Assembly (NCBI RefSeq): GCF_020171785.1
Contig: NZ_JAIVAE010000004.1
Location: forward strand, 1-64,000
Reading direction: 5' to 3'
Source of the DNA: Guptibacillus hwajinpoensis
GTDB taxonomy: Bacteria > Bacillota > Bacilli > Bacillales > Guptibacillaceae
Length of the DNA: 64,000 bases
Position 1 is the first letter of the stretch; each line of letters opens with the position of its first letter. Positions 16,271 through 23,818 of the stretch are shown piece after piece. The position numbers were made by a program, and so were the translations under genes. The notes beneath the pieces were generated by a model, which worked only from the letters and a program-made list of their open reading frames with translations, was not told the origin of the DNA and did not search any database.

Positions 16271-17262
16271 AAGAAGTTGATGTTGCCATCATAGGTGGCG
16301 GTATTGCTGGTGTTTTGGCGGCTAGGAAGCTAATGAAAGCTGGGTTTGAAGTACTTGTAATTGATAAAAGCAAAAGCGTGGGTGGTCGTCTCGCAACACG
16401 AAGGATTGACGGCGGCCGCGCTGATCATGGGGCGCAATTCTTTACCGTTCGAACCGATTCGTTTCAGCAACTAGTCGATGAATGGGAGACAAACGGCTGG
16501 GTATCAAAGTGGTTCGGAGAGAAACATGCAAGATATAAAGCAACGAACGGAATGAATCAACTAGTGAAAAATCTTGCAAGTGAAGTCCCCGTTCAGCACA
16601 CGTTTAAAGTGAACCGCATCATTCAAGATGATGAGAAATATGTGGTCATTTCTGAGGAAGGTGAGCAAGTAACATCTAATGCGATTCTTCTAACGCCACC
16701 AGCACCTCAAACGGTACAATTATTGGAAAGAAGTGATGTGCTTTTTTCAGAAGATACAATGAAATCACTTAGGGACATCCATTTCGATCCTGCGCTCGTT
16801 TGTCTTATGACGTTAAAGGATGAACTCGCTTTTCTTTCGCCTGACGGTCACAAGGACACCGATTTACCTGCTGGCATTGAACGTATTGTGGATAGTTATG
16901 CTAAGGGAATTTCTAAGGAAAAAATCCTAACCATTTATGCCACTTCTGATTTCTCAAAAGCTTATTATGATCATAGTGATGATGAGATCATAGATGAAAT
17001 AATATCGAGGTTCGATTTTCTCCTTCCAAAAGAATTTATTAATGACCGGCAGTTAAAAAGATGGCGCTACGCTCAGGCAGACCACGTCTATCCCCATCCG
17101 TTTCTACAGACCTCTATGAGTGAAGCTGTTTTCGTTGCAGGAGATGCTTTTTTACATGAAGAGGATAAAACAGGAAAAACGCGAATCGAAAGTGCGGTCA
17201 TATCAGGGCTATCTGTCGCCGAGGCCATGCAGCAGTTTTTGAACGGGAAGGCTTCTACATGA
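16267..17262 (+). CDS. FAD-dependent amine-oxidase-like oxidoreductase
   Basis: A 331-residue flavoprotein of the renalase/amine-oxidase-like group. The Rossmann dinucleotide-binding motif [17 protein letters not shown] (about 6-22) is followed by [22 protein letters not shown] (the arginine-rich FAD-binding region) and a C-terminal FAD-contacting block [23 protein letters not shown]. The substrate is unknown. Its overlap with msrAB suggests a role tied to oxidative stress, but that is inference. The terminator follows at once, with the stop codon inside the hairpin. Confidence 0.8.
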   Translation: MKEVDVAIIGGGIAGVLAARKLMKAGFEVLVIDKSKSVGGRLATRRIDGGRADHGAQFFTVRTDSFQQLVDEWETNGWVSKWFGEKHARYKATNGMNQLVKNLASEVPVQHTFKVNRIIQDDEKYVVISEEGEQVTSNAILLTPPAPQTVQLLERSDVLFSEDTMKSLRDIHFDPALVCLMTLKDELAFLSPDGHKDTDLPAGIERIVDSYAKGISKEKILTIYATSDFSKAYYDHSDDEIIDEIISRFDFLLPKEFINDRQLKRWRYAQADHVYPHPFLQTSMSEAVFVAGDAFLHEEDKTGKTRIESAVISGLSVAEAMQQFLNGKAST

Positions 17263-17277
17263 AGCCTTCTTTTTTTG
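17247..17277 (+). terminator. Terminator of the msrAB operon
   Basis: GAAGGCTTC and GAAGCCTTC with loop TACAT and a seven-T run; the stop codon lies in the loop and stem. Confidence 0.9.
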
Positions 17278-17399
17278 CGTTGGAATGTTTTAGAAAGTTA
17301 TGAAAACAATCGATTGTCTAGTCAATTTTCGTTATAATAGAATATGTGGAAAAAATTTCATTATTGCAAAAGGTCAATATAAAAAGGGTTGAAAATGAA

Positions 17400-18455
17400 G
17401 TGAATGTGAAAAAACAAAATGATCATTCGATTGAAACGATTTTATCCCTATTTCGATGGGTTTTTCTTGTTATTGCAGGTGGGTATTACTATTTTCTCTT
17501 ACAAGGAACGAGCCTCTCTTTTTTAGTTTTGTTTTTATTTGGTGTCGTTTATATGACGATTGCTGAATTTGCACTTCACCGTACTCCTTTGAACTCAAAA
17601 AGATATCAATATATGACTAAATTAAGCGTGGTTTTTGATTACGTTGCGTTTCTCTGGTTGGTTGCCCTTACTGGTGGGGCAGAAAGTTCTTTGTTTCCCA
17701 TCGCTTACTTAATTATTTTACACGTTTCCGTCTATTGGAAATTCACCGGCGGTATGGTTGCAGCTCTTCTACTTGGCAGTGGATATACCTGTGTTCTTAT
17801 CTTTAGTGGTTATTCGTTTACCGGCGAAGGGCTTGTTGTTTATCTTTTAGACTTTATGTTTTTAATTTTTATTGGGTTATTAGGGGGAATCATCGTTTCG
17901 AGAGAGCGAATGATGCGCTCGAAAAACACGAAGCTAGAGGACATCGCTCGAAAAGATTTTTTAACAGAACTCTACAATCACAGGTCATTCCAAGAAGATT
18001 TACGTTACTGTGCTGAACAGGGGAATCCGGTACTTGTTGTGCTTTCCGATATTGATTATTTTAAAGCGGTAAATGATCAATTCGGACATATGGTTGGCGA
18101 TAATGTATTACGTAAAATTGGTGATATTTTCAAAAAACAAATCGGAACGAGTGGAAGAGCATATCGATATGGGGGAGAAGAACTTGCGATTCTACTTGAT
18201 GCAACAAATATTGAAGAAGCGAAAGAGCGTCTTGAAACGATTCAACTCGCTATTCGAAATACGACCTTTACGGCGGACGGTCATCGCTTTAGCATAACAA
18301 TGAGCTTTGGTACAGCACTTTTCCCATTCGAAAATGGCATGACGCCTTGTTTGAAACTGGCAGATGAACGTTTGTATTTGGCGAAGAAACAGGGGAGAAA
18401 TATCATTTACTGGTATGACCAATATATAGAAAAAAGCTCACGTCTCAAACTTTAA
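17400..18455 (+). CDS. Membrane-bound GGDEF diguanylate cyclase
   Basis: A protein of about 351 residues with about six N-terminal membrane helices (FRWVFLVIAGGYYYFLL onward, about 15-175) and a C-terminal GGDEF domain. The active-site loop reads RYGGEELAILL, and DIDYFKAVNDQFGHMVGD is the nucleotide-binding block, so it should make cyclic-di-GMP from two GTP. The frame is open to GTG 17346, but TATAAT at 17333-17338 would make that start leaderless, so I prefer GTG 17400; the start is uncertain. An RxxD inhibitory site before the loop is not obvious. It pairs functionally with the HD-GYP protein at 11.6 kb. Confidence 0.85.
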   Translation: MNVKKQNDHSIETILSLFRWVFLVIAGGYYYFLLQGTSLSFLVLFLFGVVYMTIAEFALHRTPLNSKRYQYMTKLSVVFDYVAFLWLVALTGGAESSLFPIAYLIILHVSVYWKFTGGMVAALLLGSGYTCVLIFSGYSFTGEGLVVYLLDFMFLIFIGLLGGIIVSRERMMRSKNTKLEDIARKDFLTELYNHRSFQEDLRYCAEQGNPVLVVLSDIDYFKAVNDQFGHMVGDNVLRKIGDIFKKQIGTSGRAYRYGGEELAILLDATNIEEAKERLETIQLAIRNTTFTADGHRFSITMSFGTALFPFENGMTPCLKLADERLYLAKKQGRNIIYWYDQYIEKSSRLKL

Positions 18456-18475
18456 GGAGGAGAGACGTGAGCTTT
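18428..18475 (-). terminator. Terminator of MBL-fold gene
   Basis: A 14-bp stem, AAAGCTCACGTCTC/GAGACGTGAGCTTT, with a 15-nt loop. The T-run follows on the minus strand. The plus-strand GGDEF stop lies within the loop, and that gene may also end here. Confidence 0.75.
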
Positions 18476-18476
18476 A

Positions 18477-19280
18477 CTATTGTAATCCGTTTTTATGTAG
18501 GATCGACGTAATAATATGCTTGGATGAATTCTCAAAGAGAGAAAAGTAATTGAGGACATGTCGATCAGGAAAAAGTTCCTTCTGAATCACAGAGGCAGGC
18601 TTTCCATCGCTGTGTTTTTGGAGCACCTGGTTCTGTATGGAAAGAAGATAATGGAGCTTTTCCTCCAGTCGCTTCCGTCCATTTTGCAAAACGCCGGCAT
18701 GAGAACAAAAAACGGTGTCAAAATCATAACGTAAAACTTGATGAAGCGATTGAATGACGTCCGGAATGGATTCAAACGCGAAAATGCTTTTAGGGTGACT
18801 CATTACATAAAGATCACCAGTAAACAGCCAGCCCTGATTTTGTTCTAGTAGAGCAAGATGATCAGGAGCATGCCCCGGAGTATGAAGCAATTCAAATGTA
18901 TGATGCTTCGTTTTAATGCGGTGCTCAATTCCCTTGGGGGCAAAAGGCTTTCTAGATCCCCAAAATACTCTTCGGTACAGTGGAAGATGAGGCTTATCGC
19001 GACAAAGAGGAATCCCAGTCGGATGGATGTAGATTGGAATCGACCCAGGTACGATTGAAGCATTTCCAGTATGATCTTCATGGTGATGCGTTAAGATTAT
19101 TTGGGTAAAGCGTTCATTTGAAAGAAAATCACTGATATCTTTTTGAAGACGACTTGGACCACAGTCGATTAAAAGTTCGTCAACAAGGTACATATAGACG
19201 TTCATTCGAACGCCGCCAAGTTGAAAGGTTCCCTTTACCGCTTGAACCCCATCAAATTCTGAAACGGTGAGCAAATTCAT
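18477..19280 (-). CDS. MBL-fold metallo-hydrolase
   Basis: A 267-residue cytoplasmic metallo-beta-lactamase-fold hydrolase. The zinc site LTHHHEDHTGN (about 66-76) is complete, with further ligands expected in TPGHAPDH and the Asp in FTGDLYV. This is close to glyoxalase II-type or general MBL hydrolases; the substrate is unknown. The frame extends to GTG 19292, but ATG 19280 is preceded by GGAAGGTG at good spacing. It is convergent with the GGDEF gene and shares the terminator region. Confidence 0.85.
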   Translation of the reverse strand: MNLLTVSEFDGVQAVKGTFQLGGVRMNVYMYLVDELLIDCGPSRLQKDISDFLSNERFTQIILTHHHEDHTGNASIVPGSIPIYIHPTGIPLCRDKPHLPLYRRVFWGSRKPFAPKGIEHRIKTKHHTFELLHTPGHAPDHLALLEQNQGWLFTGDLYVMSHPKSIFAFESIPDVIQSLHQVLRYDFDTVFCSHAGVLQNGRKRLEEKLHYLLSIQNQVLQKHSDGKPASVIQKELFPDRHVLNYFSLFENSSKHIITSILHKNGLQ

Positions 19281-19607
19281 CACACCTTCCACTAATCTAC
19301 TTCTAGTATAGCGATTTTAGCGGAGAAAAAAAGTTTTTGTGTTGAATGGCGTGTTGGTAAAGAGTAGAGAGAGTTAAGTTAGAATTGTAGAGATAATAAG
19401 ATGTACTGTGTAAATGAGCTATTTTTATTTAGGATTAATTTAAAAAAATTACCCTAAAATAAATTATTAGTGAGGAAATGACACTATTGCTATTGAAAAT
19501 AGGTAGTCCCAGTTAAGCTTTTGTCCAGTGCAAATGGCAACTCTTTGAATAAATTACTATTAACATTGATTAACAAGTCAATGAAAATAAAAAGGGAAGT
19601 GAATATT
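19281..19607. other. AT-rich intergenic region before the Cys-protein locus
   Basis: About 330 nt without a convincing gene. An ORF frame runs from 19521 into the next gene but lacks a ribosome binding site. I see no clear sigma-A promoter, inverted repeat or RNA gene. The only strong element is AAAGGGAAGTG just before ATG 19608. Confidence 0.5.
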
Positions 19608-20231
19608 ATGGATTTTATGTGTAACAGTAACAAATCTCATCAACAACACTCTTGTTGTCCTGCTGACAACTCTAGTGTTGAATGTTTGAAAGTGTTGTCC
19701 GTCATTTGTAGTAAACGTGTACAGAAGGTAGCGGAAGCTCGTTTAGATTTATTAGATCTAGGTATACCAGTTGGTACAGATCCAGCTCTTCTAACTTTTG
19801 ATGTAACAGCAGATCCAAACAATATCGTAATGAGAGGTACTTTGTTAGAAGGAAAGGTGGTTAACTCCGGATACGTACCTGTATCTGTCATTATTTCAGT
19901 TGCAGGTGTTGCTTTACCTGCAGTTAGCCTAAACCTACCTTTCCAAGCTGAAACAGAATGCCCAGGAGCTTGTCCAGGTGATGACTTACAAGAAACACGT
20001 CCGATTATTGAAGGGGTTTTGGAACCAGTATTCACTCCACTTATTAGTATTGGTGATACCCTCTCTTTAGGAACACTTACTTTTAAAGTCATTATTAGAA
20101 CACAAATTACAGTTTCTAGAGAAAAGCTTGTCGAGGCTTCTGTTAAAGTCATTGGTGATATTAATGAGGATCGTTGTGTAACAGATCAAATTACGACTCC
20201 TACTTCGCAGACAAGAACGTTCTTTGGGTAA
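19608..20231 (+). CDS. Cys-containing beta-rich protein, possible spore-surface protein (paralog 1)
   Basis: A 207-residue protein with no signal peptide. A Cys/His-rich N-terminus (CNSNKSHQQHSCCP) precedes a beta-rich domain that contains PFQAETECPGACPGDD, IIEGVLEPVF and the end block VIGDINEDRC. The next gene encodes a clear paralog with the same three blocks. The pattern distantly recalls the SPOCS/DUF3794 domain of spore coat proteins, but I am not certain. ATG 19608 follows AAAGGGAAGTG; the longer frame from 19521 lacks a ribosome binding site. Disulfide cross-linking on the spore surface is a hypothesis from the cysteines and neighbours. Confidence 0.6.
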   Translation: MDFMCNSNKSHQQHSCCPADNSSVECLKVLSVICSKRVQKVAEARLDLLDLGIPVGTDPALLTFDVTADPNNIVMRGTLLEGKVVNSGYVPVSVIISVAGVALPAVSLNLPFQAETECPGACPGDDLQETRPIIEGVLEPVFTPLISIGDTLSLGTLTFKVIIRTQITVSREKLVEASVKVIGDINEDRCVTDQITTPTSQTRTFFG

Positions 20232-20239
20232 GTTAAAGT

Positions 20240-20267
20240 GACCGGGGTTATTTACCCGGTTTTTTTG
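20240..20267 (+). terminator. Terminator
   Basis: ACCGGG and CCCGGT around GTTATTTA, followed by TTTTTTT. Confidence 0.85.
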
Positions 20268-20344
20268 TTTTCTATTTTTTATACAGAACAGATAAGTAAG
20301 GGTCAACATACCCTGTTTTATATAAAAAGATTTTCGGGGGGCTA

Positions 20345-20977
20345 ATGATGTCAATTGAACAAAACGGTCAGTGCAAAGATATTGTGAATGTAAATGAAAT
20401 GGTCTTAATTCAATCGATTATTTTATCAAAGAAACTGACAATCAGTGCTTATACAAAAAAGGATATTGAAATTCATCCTAAAATCAAAAAATGTAAATTT
20501 GTTCCGGACTTGAATAGTATGAATTTGCAGGTGTCTTTGTTAAAGGGATTAGTGATTCTTCAGGGTTTCATTAAAGGAAAGCTTATTTGTGATGGAAGTA
20601 TAATTGATACGATAACTTTGCCGTTTCAACATGAATTAATATGTGAAGAAGTATGTCCTGGTGATGAGTATAAAACAACTCCACCCATTTTAGAAGGAGT
20701 ACTGGAGCCTCAATTTATTTACGAGGAGCGGGGATGCGGAATCATTATCCTCAAGGCAATCTTTAGTTTACAACTCACTGTGATACGAGAAAAAATAGGT
20801 AAAGTTAGTGTTACTATTTTGGGTGACATAAATGAAGATCGCTGCAATAATGAGCACTTTAAAGTAAATTCACCAGTGTGTGAAAAAAACCATATAGAAT
20901 ATGTTGAACCAGAATGTTGCGATTGTCATGAAAAAAAACCTAAAAGTCTTTTAGGTAAATATATGTCTTATGATTAA
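20345..20977 (+). CDS. Cys-containing beta-rich protein (paralog 2)
   Basis: A 210-residue paralog of the previous gene. Shared blocks are PFQHELICEEVCPGDEY, ILEGVLEPQF, a strand ending in LQLTVIREK, and ILGDINEDRC. It has an added Cys/His-rich tail, EPECCDCHEKK, absent from paralog 1. No signal peptide is seen. GGGGGG precedes two tandem ATGs (20345 and 20348); the second has better spacing and either may be used. CATACCCTG near 20304 weakly resembles a sigma-K -10 element. A spore or coat role is inferred from the paralog, the Cys-rich neighbour and this weak promoter. Confidence 0.6.
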   Translation: MMSIEQNGQCKDIVNVNEMVLIQSIILSKKLTISAYTKKDIEIHPKIKKCKFVPDLNSMNLQVSLLKGLVILQGFIKGKLICDGSIIDTITLPFQHELICEEVCPGDEYKTTPPILEGVLEPQFIYEERGCGIIILKAIFSLQLTVIREKIGKVSVTILGDINEDRCNNEHFKVNSPVCEKNHIEYVEPECCDCHEKKPKSLLGKYMSYD

Positions 20978-21036
20978 GAGATAAAGATTAGTGCAAATAC
21001 CGTGGTAGTTTCATCTATTCCTTTTTTATTTTTAAA

Positions 21037-21045
21037 CATAATTTA
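21037..21045 (+). promoter_or_regulatory. Sigma-K-like -10 element
   Basis: CATAATTTA matches the CATAnnnTA pattern of mother-cell sigma-K promoters, 24 nt before the ATG of the Cys-rich gene. The -35 AC is not evident at the expected distance, and the implied leader is very short. Weak support only. Confidence 0.3.
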
Positions 21046-21068
21046 ATAGAAAAGGAAGGTGAGATATT

Positions 21069-21275
21069 ATGTGCCATGAATGTCATGCAGAAAAGTATTG
21101 GAAAACAAATAAGTCTTGTTGCAAGAAGAAAAAAAGTATACTTCGAATAGAAGAAAAGGAATGCTCGCATTGTTGTTGTGGCTCTACAAGACATACGTGC
21201 TATTGTTGTATTTGTAAACCTTGTACTTATCACAGAACATGTCAGCGTTGCTGTTCGTGTTCTTGTGATTTATAG
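21069..21275 (+). CDS. Extremely cysteine-rich 68-aa protein
   Basis: A 68-residue protein with 18 cysteines (26 percent) and 5 histidines, in CC, CCC, CxC and CxxC arrangements: CHECH at the N-terminus, ECSHCCCGS in the middle and RTCQRCCSCSCDL at the end. A lysine-rich linker separates two Cys clusters. The ATG follows AAGGAAGGTGAG, so it is very likely expressed. The composition suits either a metallothionein-like metal binder or a disulfide-cross-linked spore coat protein. I do not recognise an exact family. It is the third gene of the locus and has its own terminator. Confidence 0.7.
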   Translation: MCHECHAEKYWKTNKSCCKKKKSILRIEEKECSHCCCGSTRHTCYCCICKPCTYHRTCQRCCSCSCDL

Positions 21276-21317
21276 AAGAGATACCCTCAACAAAACCGTT
21301 AAAAGATAGTTTTATTG

Positions 21318-21356
21318 AGAAAGCACATTGGGCAAGTTAAGACCAATGTGCTTTTT
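21318..21356 (+). terminator. Terminator of Cys-rich gene
   Basis: AAAGCACATTGG and CCAATGTGCTTT around an 11-nt loop, followed by TT. Confidence 0.85.
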
Positions 21357-21423
21357 GATAATCCAAGAAAAAATGTGCCTTTATACCGTTATAAACTGGA
21401 TATGAGAAATAGTAACCTTTATA

Positions 21424-21846
21424 TTATTTAGAAATTGCTTCTAGTTCAACTTCCATATTTCCACGCGTTGCTCTTGAGTAAGGGCACGTTTGGTGCGCAG
21501 CTTCGACAAGTTCCTCGGCAGTCGCTTGATCAACGCCAGGGATCGTAACATGTAGTTTCGCGCTAAGACCAAATGCGCCGTCCTCTTCTTTTCCGATCGA
21601 AATGTGAGCTTCAACTACAGTATCTTTAATTTTAATACGTTTCATGCGAGCAACCATGTTTAATGCGCTATCGAAACAAGCGGCATATCCAGCTGCAAAC
21701 AGTTGTTCAGGGTTTGTTGCTTCTCCCCCCTGACCACCAAGTTCCTTTGGCATACGAAGATCCATGTTAATTACGCCGTCTGAAGATTCTACTTTACCCT
21801 GTCTACCGCCGTGAGCAGATGCTTTTGCTGTGTATAGTGAATTCAT
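21424..21846 (-). CDS. ohr: Organic hydroperoxide resistance protein Ohr
   Basis: A 140-residue OsmC/Ohr peroxidase that reduces organic hydroperoxides. The reactive Cys57 is in YAACFDSAL and the resolving Cys121 in HQTCPYSRATRGN, the standard Ohr pair. Dihydrolipoyl proteins are the usual reductants. The gene is divergent from a MarR regulator with an OhrR-type sensing Cys, and a TTGTGCACAA operator lies between its sigma-A promoter and its start. This is the canonical ohr-ohrR arrangement. Confidence 0.93.
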   Translation of the reverse strand: MNSLYTAKASAHGGRQGKVESSDGVINMDLRMPKELGGQGGEATNPEQLFAAGYAACFDSALNMVARMKRIKIKDTVVEAHISIGKEEDGAFGLSAKLHVTIPGVDQATAEELVEAAHQTCPYSRATRGNMEVELEAISK

Positions 21847-21865
21847 AATAAAATTCCTCCTCGTT

Positions 21866-21886
21866 ATTTAAGTTGTGCACAATTTA
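21866..21886. promoter_or_regulatory. OhrR-type operator at ohr
   Basis: The palindrome TTGTGCACAA at 21873-21882, flanked by AAG and TTT, lies downstream of the ohr promoter, where bound repressor would block transcription. The same decamer occurs at 22007-22016 before ohrR. Confidence 0.7.
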
Positions 21887-21900
21887 ATTTTACAAGATTA

Positions 21901-21929
21901 AATATAACGCACCAATTTTCATCTGTCAA
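21901..21929 (-). promoter_or_regulatory. Sigma-A promoter of ohr
   Basis: Reading the minus strand, TTGACA, a 17-nt spacer and TATATT match the sigma-A consensus closely. Confidence 0.8.
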
Positions 21930-21975
21930 CAAAGGGGAACTCGTTCTTCTTGTAAAAAGTTAGGAAACGCTCATG

Positions 21976-22021
21976 TTGACAACACGGCTAAATCGGGATA
22001 AGTTGATTGTGCACAACTTAT
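21976..22021 (+). promoter_or_regulatory. ohrR promoter with overlapping autoregulatory operator
   Basis: TTGACA (21976-21981), 17-nt spacer and TAAGTT (21999-22004) form the promoter. The inverted repeat ATAAGTTG (21998-22005) with CAACTTAT (22014-22021) overlaps the -10 and contains TTGTGCACAA, so OhrR probably represses itself. Confidence 0.75.
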
Positions 22022-22039
22022 TGTAAAGAAGGGATTACT

Positions 22040-22486
22040 ATGAACCATAAGGAACAATTAAAACTAGAGAATCAGCTCTGTTTTTCTGTATATGCCTGTT
22101 CAAGAGAAATTACGAAGATGTATCGTCCTTATTTAGATCAGCTTGGCCTAACGTATCCGCAATATCTTGTCTTGCTTGTTCTTTGGGAGCATCATGAAAC
22201 AACGGTAAAAGCGCTTGGTGCCGAGCTTTACTTAGATTCCGGTACGTTAACGCCACTGTTAAAACGGATGGAAGAAGCGGGTCTTGTGAAACGAGAACGT
22301 TCAAAAGAAGATGAGCGTCGAGTGATGGTTCATTTAACGCAAAAAGGGGAAGAGTTAAGAGATAAAGCCTCCATTATTCCTGACGCGATGGCGGCAAATA
22401 GCGGCTTATCGAAAGAAGAATTCAAGAAAGCACTAACAGGATTTCAACAGCTGCTCGATCATATTCACTCTGTTAATGAAAAATAG
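22040..22486 (+). CDS. ohrR: MarR-family peroxide-sensing repressor OhrR
   Basis: A 148-residue MarR winged-helix repressor. The sensing Cys14 is in ENQLCFSVYACSREI, the hallmark of OhrR; its oxidation by organic hydroperoxide releases DNA. The recognition helix region is YLDSGTLTPLLKRMEEAGLV and the wing is KRERSKEDERRVMVHLT. ATG 22040 follows AAGAAGGGA; an upstream frame start at 22007 lies inside the operator and is rejected. It is divergent from ohr and controls both genes through the operators listed. Confidence 0.92.
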   Translation: MNHKEQLKLENQLCFSVYACSREITKMYRPYLDQLGLTYPQYLVLLVLWEHHETTVKALGAELYLDSGTLTPLLKRMEEAGLVKRERSKEDERRVMVHLTQKGEELRDKASIIPDAMAANSGLSKEEFKKALTGFQQLLDHIHSVNEK

Positions 22487-22506
22487 TACCTTCTTTTTTG
22501 AAAGAG

Positions 22507-22554
22507 TTGACAGAAGGAATTGGAATTAAGTATAATTATCTCGAATTCAAGATA
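22507..22554 (+). promoter_or_regulatory. Promoter and MhqR-like operator of the second MarR gene
   Basis: TTGACA (22507-22512), 18-nt spacer and TATAAT (22531-22536), followed by the palindrome TATCTCGAATTCAAGATA (22537-22554). A 16 of 18 match to its reverse complement recurs before the WrbA gene at 23081-23098. Confidence 0.75.
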
Positions 22555-22576
22555 TTAGAAGTTAAGGGTGAACGTT

Positions 22577-23017
22577 ATGAATGAAAAAGATCGTGAGCTT
22601 TCACTAAAGCTATTCATCGTCCTGGCTAGATCGAATCGTTCGGTTACCGATCATATTAAAACAGATATTCAAAGCTATGGACTGAATCCAACGGAATTTG
22701 CTGTTCTCGAATTGCTTTATCACAAAGGTAATCAGCCACTACAGCAAATTGGTGAGAAAATTTTACTCGCAAGTGGAAGCATTACGTATGTGGTCGATAA
22801 GCTTGAAGGAAAAGGGTACTTAACACGTAATCCATGCCCGAACGATCGTCGGATTACACATGCTGTTATCACAGATGAAGGTAAAAAGTTAATGGATCGC
22901 ATTTTCCCTAACCACGAGAAACAAGTACAATCCATTTTTGCCGGATTGGATGAACAAGAGAAAGAAACGGCGATTGCATTATTGAAAAAATTGGGCCATT
23001 ACGCAGAGGAGCTGTAA
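22577..23017 (+). CDS. mhqR: MarR-family regulator, MhqR-like
   Basis: A 146-residue MarR regulator. The stretch NPTEFAVLELLYHKGNQPLQ and ILLASGSITYVVDKLE closely match my memory of B. subtilis MhqR, which represses quinone- and azo-compound detoxification genes. The winged-helix DNA-binding region (about 45-105) is intact, with KGYLTRNPCPNDRRITHAVIT as the wing. The frame starts at GTG 22568, but ATG 22577 fits AAGGGTGA better. The palindrome at its own promoter is repeated upstream of the adjacent WrbA-type quinone reductase, so that gene is a probable target. Confidence 0.85.
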   Translation: MNEKDRELSLKLFIVLARSNRSVTDHIKTDIQSYGLNPTEFAVLELLYHKGNQPLQQIGEKILLASGSITYVVDKLEGKGYLTRNPCPNDRRITHAVITDEGKKLMDRIFPNHEKQVQSIFAGLDEQEKETAIALLKKLGHYAEEL

Positions 23018-23034
23018 AAGCTTCTCTTTTTTTT
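23005..23034 (+). terminator. Terminator of mhqR-like gene
   Basis: AGAGGAGCT pairs with AGCTTCTCT (one G-T pair), followed by T8; it overlaps the last codons. Confidence 0.7.
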
Positions 23035-23080
23035 ATCCATTTTTACCCTTTTATATGTTTGAATGAAGAAGAGAAGGGTA

Positions 23081-23098
23081 TATCTTGAAGTAGAGATA
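23081..23098 (+). promoter_or_regulatory. MhqR-like operator before the WrbA gene
   Basis: TATCTTGAAGTAGAGATA is an imperfect palindrome, differing at two positions from the reverse complement of the site at 22537-22554. A weak promoter (TTGAAT at 23059-23064) would overlap it. Confidence 0.65.
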
Positions 23099-23148
23099 AA
23101 TGAATTCAAAGTAATTGGCAAACGAACCGACTGAAAAGGAGTGGCAAA

Positions 23149-23778
23149 ATGAGTACAAAGATTTTAATTCCGTATTACAGTGCGTATGGTCATATTTACG
23201 AAATGGTTCAGTCAGTAGCTGAAGGTGCAAAAGGCGCTGGAGATGTAGAAGTGAAAATCGTGAAGATACCTGAATTTGATGTTGTGAAACAAGCGATGTC
23301 AGATCAACCACCTTACGTGGAAGCACAAGAAGCACAAAACAGTATTCCCGAAGCGACGCTTGATGATTTACGCTGGGCTGACGGGATTATCTGGGGAGTG
23401 CCAACTCGCTATGGTTCCATGCCTGCTCAGATGAAACAATACCTTGATTCAGCGGGATCACTTTGGATGAATGGTGAATTAGAAGGGAAAGCGACGGCGG
23501 TTGTTACAAGTACCGCTTCGATTCATGGGGGACAAGAAACGACAGCACTCACAACGTTTGTTCCGCTTATGCACTTTGGTTTAATCTATGTTGGGCTGCC
23601 ATATGGCGAGAATCCTGAGCAGCTAACAACAGATGGCATTGGGGGCTCTCCTTATGCCGCTTCAACTCTTGCTGGTGGCGATGGATCAAGAATGCCAGTT
23701 GAAGCTGAATTAACGATGGCTTCCCGCCTGGGTGCCCGCGTAGCAAAGGTTGCTGGAGCCTTAAAAAATATAAAATAG
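23149..23778 (+). CDS. wrbA: NAD(P)H:quinone oxidoreductase, WrbA type
   Basis: A 209-residue flavodoxin-fold protein of the WrbA (type IV NAD(P)H:quinone oxidoreductase) family. It reduces quinones by two electrons, avoiding semiquinone radicals. The FMN phosphate loop YYSAYGHIYEM (about 9-19), WGVPTRYGSMPAQMKQ (about 81-96) and STASIHGGQETT (about 123-134) are diagnostic. The gene follows the MhqR-like repressor and carries the same operator upstream, forming a compact quinone-stress module. ATG follows AAAAGGAGTGG. Confidence 0.92.
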   Translation: MSTKILIPYYSAYGHIYEMVQSVAEGAKGAGDVEVKIVKIPEFDVVKQAMSDQPPYVEAQEAQNSIPEATLDDLRWADGIIWGVPTRYGSMPAQMKQYLDSAGSLWMNGELEGKATAVVTSTASIHGGQETTALTTFVPLMHFGLIYVGLPYGENPEQLTTDGIGGSPYAASTLAGGDGSRMPVEAELTMASRLGARVAKVAGALKNIK

Positions 23779-23781
23779 GCC

Positions 23782-23818
23782 AAAAACCAGCTTCTCACAT
23801 GGAGAAGCTGGTTTTTTT
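23782..23818. terminator. Bidirectional terminator
   Basis: AAAACCAGCTTCTC and GAGAAGCTGGTTTT around ACATG with T7; it overlaps the end of the convergent gene. Confidence 0.9.

Noticed and set aside
18433-18475. Attenuator inside the GGDEF gene
   Set aside because: The T-run lies on the minus strand, so it serves the convergent MBL-fold gene.
22007-22039. N-terminal extension of OhrR starting at 22007
   Set aside because: The codons lie within the operator palindrome, and the good ribosome binding site is before ATG 22040.
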